From contig NZ_FXAN01000041.1 of NCBI RefSeq assembly GCF_900176645.1, positions 1-64,000 on the forward strand: a stretch of DNA of 64,000 nucleotides. The letters run 5' to 3'. How positions within the stretch are numbered: the first letter of the stretch is position 1; the number at the start of each line of letters is the position of its first letter. The notes beneath the pieces were generated by a model, which saw nothing but the letters and a program-made list of their open reading frames with translations, did not search any database and was not told the origin of the DNA. Positions 8,294-16,528 of this stretch are shown here, in pieces. This DNA comes from Burkholderia singularis (lineage in GTDB: Bacteria > Pseudomonadota > Gammaproteobacteria > Burkholderiales > Burkholderiaceae). The position numbers and the translations under genes were made by a program.

Positions 8294-8984
8294 CGTCCGG
8301 GCGCGCTCGCGAGCAACGCCGGCGGGCCGGGCCGCGAGGCGGGCACGAAGCGCAAAAGCCGCCTGAAGTGTTTGAACATGGCGTACATGTGACGGTTTCG
8401 CATGGGTAATCAGTGAGGGCTCGGCGGACGAGCCGGGGACGGCGGCGCAAGCCGCGTGCCGAGCCGGCCGGGACTGGGCGTCGTTAGTGTGTAAGTGCGG
8501 GTGGATGTAGAGGCGGGTGGGGATGAGGCAAATGGCAATGCGGCGAGGCGCGGATACTGGGGATGCGACAACGAATGCAAATGCGGACGCGCAGCGGATT
8601 CATGTCACGCGCCTTTTACATCGTCATCGGCAGATGCGCACGGGAGGACATCGTGCAACCTCGATCAGACTCAGACGCCCACGTGCGCGCCACATATCGC
8701 GACTGCGAGATCGGTGCCGCCTGCGCGGCGCGACGCGGCGTGACGATCGCCGCACATCGGGGGGCAACGTGCGGGGGTAGACGCACGCGCGCGCGTCGTG
8801 CGCGACCTGCCCCGTTCCAGCGGCTGCGACTGTTCGGCCGGCGACGATGGATCGCGCGTGTGCCGATCCGGCATCCGGCGCGACGAGCGCTGATACAATC
8901 GCATCCGGCAGTGCGGAGCCGTATTCGAAAACATCAGCGCCGCACGCGCATCACGCCAACCGTATGCGGCCGAAAAGGTTCACG
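8294..8984. other. Intergenic region without recognised genes
   Basis: A 690-bp stretch between two reverse-strand genes. The frames crossing it are Arg/Ala-rich and look like chance openings in high-GC DNA. A small palindrome, ACATG-N5-CATGT, lies at 8376-8390, about 85 bp upstream of the EEP gene. Nothing else was identified. Confidence 0.5.
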
Positions 8985-11396
8985 TCAATGCGAGCCGGTT
9001 TTCCACGCTTGCGAATTGAGCTGCCACGCCAGCATGGGCGACGTCGCGCCCGCCGGCATCGCCCAGGTTCCGTTCGGGCCGAAATTCCAAGAAGCGAAAT
9101 TCGACGACTGGGCCATCTGCGCGTTGTTCAACCCGTTCGCGAGCGGCGGTTGCGCACCGGAGCCTGACGTGACCGCGGGCATCCCATAGGTCAATCCCGA
9201 CATTTGCGCATTCCAGTACACGTTATTGGCGATCACGCCGGTGTTGCTGTAAGCGACATTGCCGCCCATGCCGATGCCCCTGCTTGCGATCTGCACATTC
9301 GCATACGATTGATCGATCACGCCGCTTGCATTGTTCTGGAACACGAGACCCCCGCCCGAAAGGGCCGAGCCCGTCGCATACGATTGGGCAATCAGACCGT
9401 TGTTGATGCCGACGAGCCCGGCGCTGCAGCAGGGCGGCAGTGAGCCGGCCGACGTGGACCAGGCGACCGATTGGCGGATCGTGCCGTTGTTGACGGCCGC
9501 CAATCCGCCCGCCATCTGGTAGGCCGAAACGGAGGTTTGATAAGTCGACGAGCGATCGATCGTACCGTTGTTGATGCCCACCAGTCCGCCGGCGAATTCC
9601 GCCGTCGTCCAGCCGCCGGTTGCCGGGTCTTGCGCGATCGGGCCGATGCGGCTGTTGTAGCCCGCGATCGACGCATTGGCGATTTGCCCGTCGTTGCGGC
9701 CGGCGATCGCGCCGAGCGTGCCGTGCGCGCCGCTCACGATTTCGTCCGTCAGCACGACGTTGCGTATCACGCCCGTCGCGCCGACCAGGCCGAATAGCCC
9801 GACGTAGGTATTCTGCGTTGCGCCGGCCGGCGCATTGACCGTCAGGTGGTTGATCAGGTGTCCGAAGCCGTCGAACTGCCCGGCGAACGGCGCATCGGAG
9901 CCCGCGCCGATCGGCTGGAATGCCGCCGCGCCCGACGTCGACGATGCGTCGATGTCGCGGCCGAGCGCGTAGTTCGCCGTCAGATCGTGCGATACGTTTT
10001 GCAGATCCGTCAGCGTGTTGACCAGCTTGTATGCCGTTGCCTGCGTCACGAGCCCGCTGAACGGCGCCGCGCTCCAGCCGCTGTTGGTCAGAATCGTCCC
10101 GGCGCTGTACTGGCCGTTCATGTCGTAGAACGCATTGACCAGGCCCGTGCTCGACGACCAATCGATCGTGCCGCCGTTCACCACGCTGCCGCCATTGTTC
10201 ACGCCACCCGCATCCGCGCGCAACGTCAGGTTCGCGCCGCCCGTGTTGCCGATTATCGTGTTCGGCGCGATTGCCACGCTATGCGCGGCACTGAGCGTGA
10301 GCGGCGCATTGCCGTTCCAGCGCACGCTCGAGCCGACCGTCAGATCTCCGTTCGCCCCGTTCGCCTCGACCGTCACCGGCGTGCCCGCGCTCAAATTGTC
10401 CGCGACCGTGCTCGCGTTCGCGCCGTCCAGCGTGAACGCCGGCGCACCGAGTGTCCACTGCCCCGCCTGCACCGTCGCGCCCGACACGTTCAGCGACTGG
10501 CCGCGCGTTTCCACCACGGCGCCCGCGCCGTTCGCGTTGGCCGCCGAGATCACGCCGTGCGCCTGTACGCTGCCTTGATCCGCGACCAGCCACACATGGC
10601 CGTCGCGCACCGCCGTGCCGGTCGCGCGAATCGCCGCGTTGTTGCCCGCCAGCGCGTAGATGTTGCCGTCCGCCGCTTGCAGGTTCGCTTGCGCGGCGCG
10701 GATCGTCCCCGCGTTCAGCACGCTGCCGCCGCTGCCCGCTTGCACGAACACCTGCGGCCCCGTCGCCGAATCCTGCAACAGCACTTGTTGGCCCGCGGCC
10801 AGTTCGGCCGTGCCCTTCGGCGCATTGATGCTGCCTTGGTTCGACACCTGCGTGCGCGATACCAGCAACACGTCACCGCCCGTCGAGCTGATCTGCCCGA
10901 GGTTGACGATCGCGCCGTTGCCTGCGCCGGACAGCGTCAGCGGCGCGCCCTGCATGAATGCATCCTTGTCGATGTTCAGCGCCGAGGCGACGAAGCGTCC
11001 GCCCGTGGACACCACGCCGCCCGGCCCGATCAGCACGCCCTGCGGGTTCAGCAGATAAACGCTGCCGGTTGCCTTGAGCGAGCCGAGGATCACCGACGGA
11101 TCGCCGCCCGTCACGCGGTTGAGCGTTGCACCGGCGCCGTTGTTGATCGTCACGCTGCGGCCGCTGCCGATCGAGAAGCTGCGCCAATCGATCACGCCGC
11201 GCGCCGAACTTTGATTGACCGTCAACGACGTGCCGCCGCCGAAGATCGCGCCGGTGCCCGACACGAACGCGCCGCCGGCAGGCAGCGCCGATTGAGCGCA
11301 TGCGGTGCCGGTATAGGCGAGCGAGCACGCGAGCGCAACCAGCATTGAAAGGGTTTTAGGCACGGGCACGCGTGACGACGATATATAAAACGACAT
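8985..11396 (-). CDS. Two-partner secretion exoprotein with haemagglutinin N-terminal domain and GLUG repeats
   Basis: An 803-residue secreted protein. A Sec signal peptide ends near residue 34 (ACAQSALP). Residues of about 35-290 form a filamentous-haemagglutinin-type TPS domain, with GRSVTINNGAGATLNRVTGG and LLNPQGVLIGPGG as hallmarks. The middle is a Gly/Asn-rich beta-helix. From about residue 540 to 760 there are GLUG-type repeats (GGLVGINNGTIDRSS, AGLVGINNGLIAQSY). Such proteins are exported by a TpsB outer-membrane partner and act as adhesins or proteases' passengers. No TpsB gene is near. At 803 residues it is short for an adhesin and lacks a toxin domain. The start follows a GGGGGAA site. 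Confidence 0.9.
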   Translation of the reverse strand: MSFYISSSRVPVPKTLSMLVALACSLAYTGTACAQSALPAGGAFVSGTGAIFGGGTSLTVNQSSARGVIDWRSFSIGSGRSVTINNGAGATLNRVTGGDPSVILGSLKATGSVYLLNPQGVLIGPGGVVSTGGRFVASALNIDKDAFMQGAPLTLSGAGNGAIVNLGQISSTGGDVLLVSRTQVSNQGSINAPKGTAELAAGQQVLLQDSATGPQVFVQAGSGGSVLNAGTIRAAQANLQAADGNIYALAGNNAAIRATGTAVRDGHVWLVADQGSVQAHGVISAANANGAGAVVETRGQSLNVSGATVQAGQWTLGAPAFTLDGANASTVADNLSAGTPVTVEANGANGDLTVGSSVRWNGNAPLTLSAAHSVAIAPNTIIGNTGGANLTLRADAGGVNNGGSVVNGGTIDWSSSTGLVNAFYDMNGQYSAGTILTNSGWSAAPFSGLVTQATAYKLVNTLTDLQNVSHDLTANYALGRDIDASSTSGAAAFQPIGAGSDAPFAGQFDGFGHLINHLTVNAPAGATQNTYVGLFGLVGATGVIRNVVLTDEIVSGAHGTLGAIAGRNDGQIANASIAGYNSRIGPIAQDPATGGWTTAEFAGGLVGINNGTIDRSSTYQTSVSAYQMAGGLAAVNNGTIRQSVAWSTSAGSLPPCCSAGLVGINNGLIAQSYATGSALSGGGLVFQNNASGVIDQSYANVQIASRGIGMGGNVAYSNTGVIANNVYWNAQMSGLTYGMPAVTSGSGAQPPLANGLNNAQMAQSSNFASWNFGPNGTWAMPAGATSPMLAWQLNSQAWKTGSH

Positions 11397-12409
11397 GACT
11401 TCCCCCCCGGAATAGTCAGGATATGCGAATGGGAGGCGTGAGCAAAAGAGAAGGACGGAAGGTTTGACTTCTTGCTTCAGTCGAACGGAAACGCAGGCTC
11501 ATCGTGAAGCGCTCGCGAAATCGGAGCGCGGGACAATGCCGTTTTTCCCCAAAACTGAAGTCTGCTTCTCTGCGGCAATTTCACGCGAACGCTTACTGCG
11601 CTATGCAGCGTAATAAGTCGCACCCGGGGCGAATGTGCGAATGCTCACACTTTGATGATGTATTGCGCCGCCGCTCGGGCTTGCATCATTTGGCGATTTA
11701 AATCGAATAATAGCGGCGCTTATTGATTCATCAGCGTCGGTAACTGCCGATTCACCAATTAGCGCGAAATCGATTCGATTGTTATCCGAGGCGATGTTTA
11801 TATTGCGCTTTGGCGCGATGAAAGGTGGCAAGCGTTCATGCGACGCCTGCCTTTTTCCATTTTCTCTTTCACATCGCACCTGGCGACGGATGCGGGGTTA
11901 TACGTATTGCCGTCGGTTTGCGTTCGTGAATTTCAGACAGAGGGTTTCGCAAAATCGGATGCCGCAATGGCATCGAGCCGCGCGGCGTTTTTTGTTGCCG
12001 TAGGTTGTTGGCGGTTTGTTGGTCCATTCGTTTCGCACGCTCTGCGCGCCGGTCGTGCGATCGTGCAGCATCTCGTATCGCATTGTCCTCAATGCGGGAT
12101 TGTTGAAAAGAGAAGAGGGGCGTTATCCGCACATGCCGTGCGACATTCGCCGTGGCTTGCTTGGCCGAGCGCGATGGCGGGCGTGCGCGTTGCAGACGGC
12201 GCGGCCTGTGTGAGTGCTGAAAATAATGCGAAGCCTGATTGACGGCGCGATGTCCGATGCCTAAACTCGCGTGCATTGCACAGTGCAGTGCAATTCACGC
12301 ATACGAGGCCACGCACGTCGGCGAATGCGATTTGCGGGTTCGCGGGCGTTCCGGGTCTCTTCCATTTATAGCGCCCGTTGCGTGAGGCGCTACGATCGAG
12401 GAATCGGTT
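11397..12409. other. AT-richer kilobase intergenic region
   Basis: About 1 kb upstream of both the exoprotein (reverse) and the monooxygenase (forward). The part around 11560-12010 is clearly richer in A and T than the rest of the window. Short frames cross it but none has a ribosome site with protein-like composition. It contains the palindromic operator at 12276-12293. Composition suggests acquired DNA or a long regulatory region for the exoprotein. Confidence 0.5.
12276..12293. promoter_or_regulatory. Palindromic operator upstream of the ABM monooxygenase gene
   Basis: The site is TTGCACAGTGCAGTGCAA, an inverted repeat TTGCAC-N6-GTGCAA. Sixteen of 18 positions match the site at 15014-15031 in front of the MFS gene. 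Its first half can serve as a minus-35 (TTGCAC), so a bound regulator would block transcription. It lies 117 bp before the gene at 12410. The TetR protein at 12884-13489 is the likely binder; this is inference. Confidence 0.65.
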
Positions 12410-12700
12410 ATGAAGTCAGTTACTGTCGTTGCGTTTTTGAGTGCGCCGATCGGCACCGAAGCGGCGCTGTTCGAGCGATTGTGCGAACTGGTGCCGGCCA
12501 CCCGCGCGGAACCGGGCTGCTTGGCCTTTACCGCGCATCGGCATGCGCAAATCGCCAATCGGTTTGTGGTGTACGAGAAATTTCAGAATCGCGACGCATT
12601 CGATGCGCATCTCGAGTACGCGCACACGCGCTCGTTCGTCGCATGGGTGCAGGCCAACGATGTGGCTTTGAACTTCGAATTGTGGGACGAGCTTGCGTGA
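12410..12700 (+). CDS. Antibiotic biosynthesis monooxygenase (ABM) domain protein
   Basis: A 96-residue single-domain ABM/quinol-monooxygenase-like protein of the dimeric ferredoxin-like fold. Signs are the early strand VTVVAFLSAPIG, an EPGCLAFTAHRH segment (EPGC is typical), FVVYEKFQNRDAFDAHLE (YExW/F and AFxxH pattern) and a short C-terminal helix. Relatives oxidise quinols or small phenolics without a cofactor, or handle quinone stress. The start follows GAGGAA. The palindromic operator 117 bp upstream, shared with a nearby MFS gene, suggests joint control with an exporter, as in an aromatic-compound detoxification module. Confidence 0.85.
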   Translation: MKSVTVVAFLSAPIGTEAALFERLCELVPATRAEPGCLAFTAHRHAQIANRFVVYEKFQNRDAFDAHLEYAHTRSFVAWVQANDVALNFELWDELA

Positions 12701-12843
12701 CTGAACCGCGCGACTGCGCCGCGCGAGCGGCGCCTGCGGTGACGCTCCGCGGCGTTCGAGCCGATACGCGCAATGCAGCCCCGCGCGTCGGCACGGTCTA
12801 GACGCGGCGGCTTGCGGCGCTTGCCGAATGGCGCGCGCGTTGC

Positions 12844-12883
12844 CGTCCTTTTCGCCGTTCGCGCGCGACCGGCGAAAAGGACG
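12844..12883. terminator. Perfect 14-bp inverted repeat between convergent genes
   Basis: The arms at 12844-12857 (CGTCCTTTTCGCCG) and 12870-12883 are exact complements around a 12-base loop. It sits immediately next to the TetR stop and 144 bp after the ABM stop, where the two genes converge. There is no U-tract outside the stem, so it is a terminator-like or mRNA-protecting hairpin serving both strands rather than a classical intrinsic terminator. Confidence 0.6.
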
Positions 12884-13489
12884 TTAGGCGGGCCGTTTGA
12901 CCAGATAGAAGCCGAGAAACATGTCGACGGCGTTTTGGACCACGAGATCGCGTTCCTGCCGGGTATAGGTCTCCTCCAGGCCGACGACGCGCACCCACAG
13001 CAGCGGCTCGTCGATGAGCCCGAGAAATTGTCTGGCGGCGAGTTTCGGGTTCTTGACCGAAATCAGCCCGCGCTTGGCCAATGCGCCGATGTAATCGGCC
13101 ACGGCGCCCATCGCGGGCGCCTTGCCCTTTTCGAAGAACGTGTTCGTCAAGCCCGGAAATCTGGGGCCTTCCGCGATCACCATCCGCAGAAACGCGACGG
13201 CCGACGGCGGAATCCAGAATTCGGAGACCGCGTGACCCAGCCGTGTGAGCCCCAGCCGCGGATCATGAAGCGATTCTTCGTCGCGGGTGATGTCGAAGAC
13301 GGGAAAGCTCGCCCAGATTCTGGCGATCATCGCTTCGAACAGCGCCTCCTTGCTTTCGAACTGGTTGTACAGCGTGCGCCGCGCCGCGCTGGATTCGGCC
13401 GCGACGCGATCCATGCTGGTGCCTTCGTATCCGTATTGCAGGAACACGCGGGTTGCCGCGTCGAGAATCTGATCGCGTTTGGACGGCAT
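12884..13489 (-). CDS. TetR/AcrR family transcriptional regulator
   Basis: A 201-residue regulator beginning MPSKRDQILDAATRVFLQ. The helix-turn-helix is clear: TSMDRVAAESSAARRTLYNQFESKEALFEAMI (residues of about 24-56). A variable all-helical ligand-binding domain follows. TetR proteins generally repress a neighbouring transporter or enzyme until an effector binds. The palindromes at 12276 and 15014, flanking this gene, are good operator candidates. The frame is open upstream, and a GTG at 13594 would add a basic low-complexity tail of 35 residues. I prefer the ATG at 13489, although neither start has a strong ribosome site. Confidence 0.88.
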   Translation of the reverse strand: MPSKRDQILDAATRVFLQYGYEGTSMDRVAAESSAARRTLYNQFESKEALFEAMIARIWASFPVFDITRDEESLHDPRLGLTRLGHAVSEFWIPPSAVAFLRMVIAEGPRFPGLTNTFFEKGKAPAMGAVADYIGALAKRGLISVKNPKLAARQFLGLIDEPLLWVRVVGLEETYTRQERDLVVQNAVDMFLGFYLVKRPA

Positions 13490-13712
13490 CGCCGCATTGT
13501 TTTGCGCGAGATCGTCCCGCGCGCGGGAGCGGGCGCGCGCCGCAGCGGGACGGGTTTTTTTTCGAGCGGTAGGGGTATGGGCTGTCTTTGCCACGATGAT
13601 CGGCGTATCCCGGAAAATACTCAGCGTCCGATTGTACGCAATCGCGCCTCGCACGCGGCGGCATGCGGTCATATGCGGCCGTTTTCGTGTCCGTTTGCGT
13701 CGCGGCATCCCG

Positions 13713-14915
13713 TCAATTCGCGCTCGCCGGGGCGCGGCGCCGGATCAGCGATCGGCTCAACAACAAGCCGCCTGCGACGCCGAGCAGTGCAAATCCCGTC
13801 ATGCATACGCCGCGCCATCCGTGGATGCTCCACGCGGCGGTGCCGAGCGCGCCGCCCGCGAATGTCGATACCATGTAGACAGTGTTCAGCCGCGCCCGCG
13901 CGGCCGGATCGAGCCGGAAGATGCGCGCCTGATTGGCAATCTGCCCGGCCTGATTGCCGAAGTCGAGCAAATTCACGCCGGCCACGAGCGCCAGCGCGGA
14001 GGTGTCGCCGGCGATGAGGAAGACGAGGAACGCCAGTGTGGCAGCGCATATCGACAGGCCGTTGACGAAGGTCGGGCCGAAACGGTCCGACAGGCGGCCG
14101 CAGCGAGGCGCGACGAGCGCGCCGGCCGCTCCCCACACGCCGAACAGGCCGGCCTGCGCCGGACCCAGACCGAACGGCGGTTGGGCGACGTGAAACACGA
14201 GCGTTGCCCAGAACGCGGAAAACGCACCGAACATCGCCGCGCCGAGGCACGCTGAAAAGCGCAGATCGCGCCAGGTCAGCAAAAGCCGCGGCAGCGAGCC
14301 GAGCAGCGCAGCGTAGGCCTTCGGTGCGCCTGGTGCGGCATGCGCGCGGCTCGGCACGAAGCGAGGCAGGATCAACAGCAACGCGCCGGTCAGCACGGCG
14401 GCCGCCGCATAGGGCGCGCGCCACGAACCGCTCCATTGCCCAATCGCGCCCGACGCGGTGCGCGACAGCAGAATGCCGGCAATCAGCCCGGTCTGCATCG
14501 TTCCGACGACACGGCCGGATTGGTCCGGCGGCGCGAGCGACACCGCAACGGGAATCAACACTTGGGGCACGACGGTTGCCATCGTCACCAGCAGCGACAT
14601 CAGCGCGAGCCATTGCATCGACGGGCTGACGGCGGCGAGCGCGAGTGCGAGCGTGGTGAGCGCGAGCAAGCCGCGCACGAGTCGCTTCGGGTCCGCCCGG
14701 TCGGCGCTTGGGACGACGAGCAGGATGCCGAGCGCATAGCCGATCTGCGCGGCGGACGCGACCCTGGCCGCGGCGGACGGCGTGGTGTGAAAGCTGTCCG
14801 CCATCGCCGAGAGCAGCGGCTGACAGAGGTACACGTTGGCGACGGTGATCGCGCAAGCGGCGGCCATCGTGGGGATGGCCGCGGGGGAGGCGCTGGACGG
14901 CCGGTTTTCTGGCAT
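13713..14915 (-). CDS. MFS transporter, probable drug/metabolite exporter
   Basis: A 400-residue major facilitator with about 12 membrane segments and a central loop near residues 185-205. The loop 2-3 region has the MFS-type charged segment SADRADPKRLVRG, and loop 8-9 has GRLSDRFGPTFVNG. The family resembles inner-membrane exporters of the YgaY/NepI-like kind; the substrate is unknown. The start follows AGGAAA. An operator-overlapped promoter lies about 100 bp upstream. Co-regulation with the ABM monooxygenase is predicted from the shared operator. Confidence 0.88.
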   Translation of the reverse strand: MPENRPSSASPAAIPTMAAACAITVANVYLCQPLLSAMADSFHTTPSAAARVASAAQIGYALGILLVVPSADRADPKRLVRGLLALTTLALALAAVSPSMQWLALMSLLVTMATVVPQVLIPVAVSLAPPDQSGRVVGTMQTGLIAGILLSRTASGAIGQWSGSWRAPYAAAAVLTGALLLILPRFVPSRAHAAPGAPKAYAALLGSLPRLLLTWRDLRFSACLGAAMFGAFSAFWATLVFHVAQPPFGLGPAQAGLFGVWGAAGALVAPRCGRLSDRFGPTFVNGLSICAATLAFLVFLIAGDTSALALVAGVNLLDFGNQAGQIANQARIFRLDPAARARLNTVYMVSTFAGGALGTAAWSIHGWRGVCMTGFALLGVAGGLLLSRSLIRRRAPASAN

Positions 14916-15374
14916 GACGTTTCCTGAATGTGAAGGCCGATTGAGCCGGCGGAACGCGGGACGTGGCGGCGATGCGCGCGGTTCGGCGGGAAGGACGTGC
15001 GGATAATTTTATACTGCACTGTGCAGTGCAATCTACGATATGATCCATCGGGCCCGCCGCGCGGGGCGTCGCGAACATGCCGGTGCATGTCCGCATCGAT
15101 CCGTGCGATGGCAGACGAGCGGCAAACGAGCGGTAAGAAGCGTTCGATCTCGTGCGCAAGTGCGTCAAGGCGTTCTCTGCGTGCGCAGCGTGCGGGTGCG
15201 TCCGAGCACGTTGCCGTCATTGCGAGAACGCGCCGCGTGGCGAGGCCGGAAGAGCATTTCGCATCGCCGCCGTTCGATTTTCACGACGCGGACCGCGCGT
15301 CGCCGGGGCGAATGCCGGCATGAGGCCCGCACGGGCGGCGCGGGCCTGACCTTACCCTATCGGAGAGCGGAGAA
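14916..15374. other. Divergent regulatory region between MFS and SDR genes
   Basis: The space holds the palindromic operator at 15014-15031. No gene is convincing. On the reverse strand, a TTGCAC within the operator followed by TATAAAATTAT gives a promoter-like arrangement for the MFS gene, though the spacing is not ideal. The forward-side SDR gene has no clear promoter. Confidence 0.5.
15014..15031. promoter_or_regulatory. Palindromic operator upstream of the MFS gene
   Basis: The site is CTGCACTGTGCAGTGCAA, an inverted repeat TGCAC-N6-GTGCA matching the site at 12276-12293 in 16 of 18 positions. It lies 99 bp before the MFS start, read on the reverse strand, next to the AT-rich TATAAAATTAT. 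It is therefore placed to occlude that promoter. Confidence 0.65.
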
Positions 15375-16106
15375 ATGGAACGGTTGAACGGAAAAGTGGC
15401 GCTCGTCACGGGCGGCAGCAAGGGCATCGGCCGCGCGATTGCGCTTGCATACGGCGCGCAGGGCATGAAGGTCGCGCTCACCTATATGCGCGACAAGGCA
15501 TCGGCCGACAAGGTCGTGGGCATGATCGAGGCGCTGGGCGGCCACGCGCAGGCATTACAGGTGGACGTCTCACGTGAATCGAGCATCGCCGGCATGATCG
15601 AGCAGGCGCATGCCGCGTTCGGGCAGGTCGACGTCGTGGTGAACAATGCCGGTATCACGCTGCCGAAGCCGTGGCAGGATCTGACGGTCGACGATTGGAA
15701 CAATGTCATCGCGACGAATCTCTCGTCGGCGTTTCTCGTGACCAAGGCGCTGGTTCCGGGCATGGCGGCGCGGCAGTGGGGGCGCGTCATTATGCTGTCG
15801 TCTGTCGCGGCGCAGTTGGGCGGCGTGGTTGGGCCGCATTACGCCGCATCGAAAGCGGGCTTGATCGGCCTTGCGCATGGTTATGCGTCGGCGCTGGCGA
15901 AGACGGGCGTGACGGTCAACACCATCGCGCCCGCGTTGATCGACACCGGAATGCTCGCAGGCAATCCGAATGTCAGCAAGGAACTGATTCCCGTCGGCCG
16001 TTTCGGCAAGCCGAACGAAGTGGCCGATATCGCCGTGCTGCTGGCGGGAAACGGCTACATCACAGGGCAGACTTTCAACGCGAACGGCGGCTGGTACATG
16101 AGCTAG
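15375..16106 (+). CDS. SDR oxidoreductase, FabG-like
   Basis: A classical short-chain dehydrogenase/reductase of 243 residues. It has the nucleotide-binding TGGSKGIG at residues 12-19, the NNAG motif (residues of about 93-96), the catalytic Ser in MLSSVA, and YAASK (the YxxxK catalytic pair) near residue 155. The layout matches 3-oxoacyl-ACP reductase or acetoacetyl-CoA reductase types, NADPH-dependent. No acyl carrier protein or fatty-acid synthase gene is adjacent, so the substrate is open. The start follows GCGGAGA. It is transcribed away from the MFS gene. Confidence 0.9.
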   Translation: MERLNGKVALVTGGSKGIGRAIALAYGAQGMKVALTYMRDKASADKVVGMIEALGGHAQALQVDVSRESSIAGMIEQAHAAFGQVDVVVNNAGITLPKPWQDLTVDDWNNVIATNLSSAFLVTKALVPGMAARQWGRVIMLSSVAAQLGGVVGPHYAASKAGLIGLAHGYASALAKTGVTVNTIAPALIDTGMLAGNPNVSKELIPVGRFGKPNEVADIAVLLAGNGYITGQTFNANGGWYMS

Positions 16107-16528
16107 CGCCACGCGCCGCCTGAATCGACGCAGCGCGCCGATCGCGCTTGCCGCGTGCGTTTCGCGAGCCGGTTGCGGTTCACGCAACCGTAAGCGGCGA
16201 GGCCATTTGCTTCGGATATCGAATCAATGTTCGCCGGGCGGTTCGCCGCGCGCCGAGCGCGCGGGCTGTGCGAAATAACGCGACGGCGGGCGAAACGATC
16301 GGGCCGCCCGATTTGCCCGCACCGCACGCCGAGCACGCGCGCGAAGTCCGGCCGGCGGGCGTCGCGCCAGTGTCCGCGGCGGCGGCGCGCGAATCTTGCG
16401 CGATTGACGTGATATGCATAGTCGAAAGCGACCTTTCCATTTGCGAAGCCGTTGCCAATAATAAAAAACCGTCGCCGTCGCGTGCTCGGCGGCAGGCGTT
16501 CGGGATGGCTTCGCAAGGAGGAGGGTTC
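16107..16528. other. Intergenic region upstream of the YeiH-type transporter
   Basis: About 420 bp in which the transporter's reading frame stays open but without a ribosome site or membrane-like composition. It is treated as untranslated leader and promoter space. No motif could be named. Confidence 0.5.

Noticed and set aside
9846-11348. Forward open frame opposite the TPS exoprotein
   Set aside because: It is Arg-rich, has no ribosome site, and is explained by the biased coding of the exoprotein.
11838-12242. 134-residue forward frame in the AT-rich gap
   Set aside because: No ribosome site, an atypical mix of Cys/Arg/Ala residues, and no recognisable domain; it crosses a compositional boundary.
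13514-13562. Forward hairpin with eight T residues near the tetR start
   Set aside because: The outer stem is only 7 bp, three G residues separate it from the T-run, and no forward gene ends there; the T-run is the antisense of a Lys-Lys codon pair.
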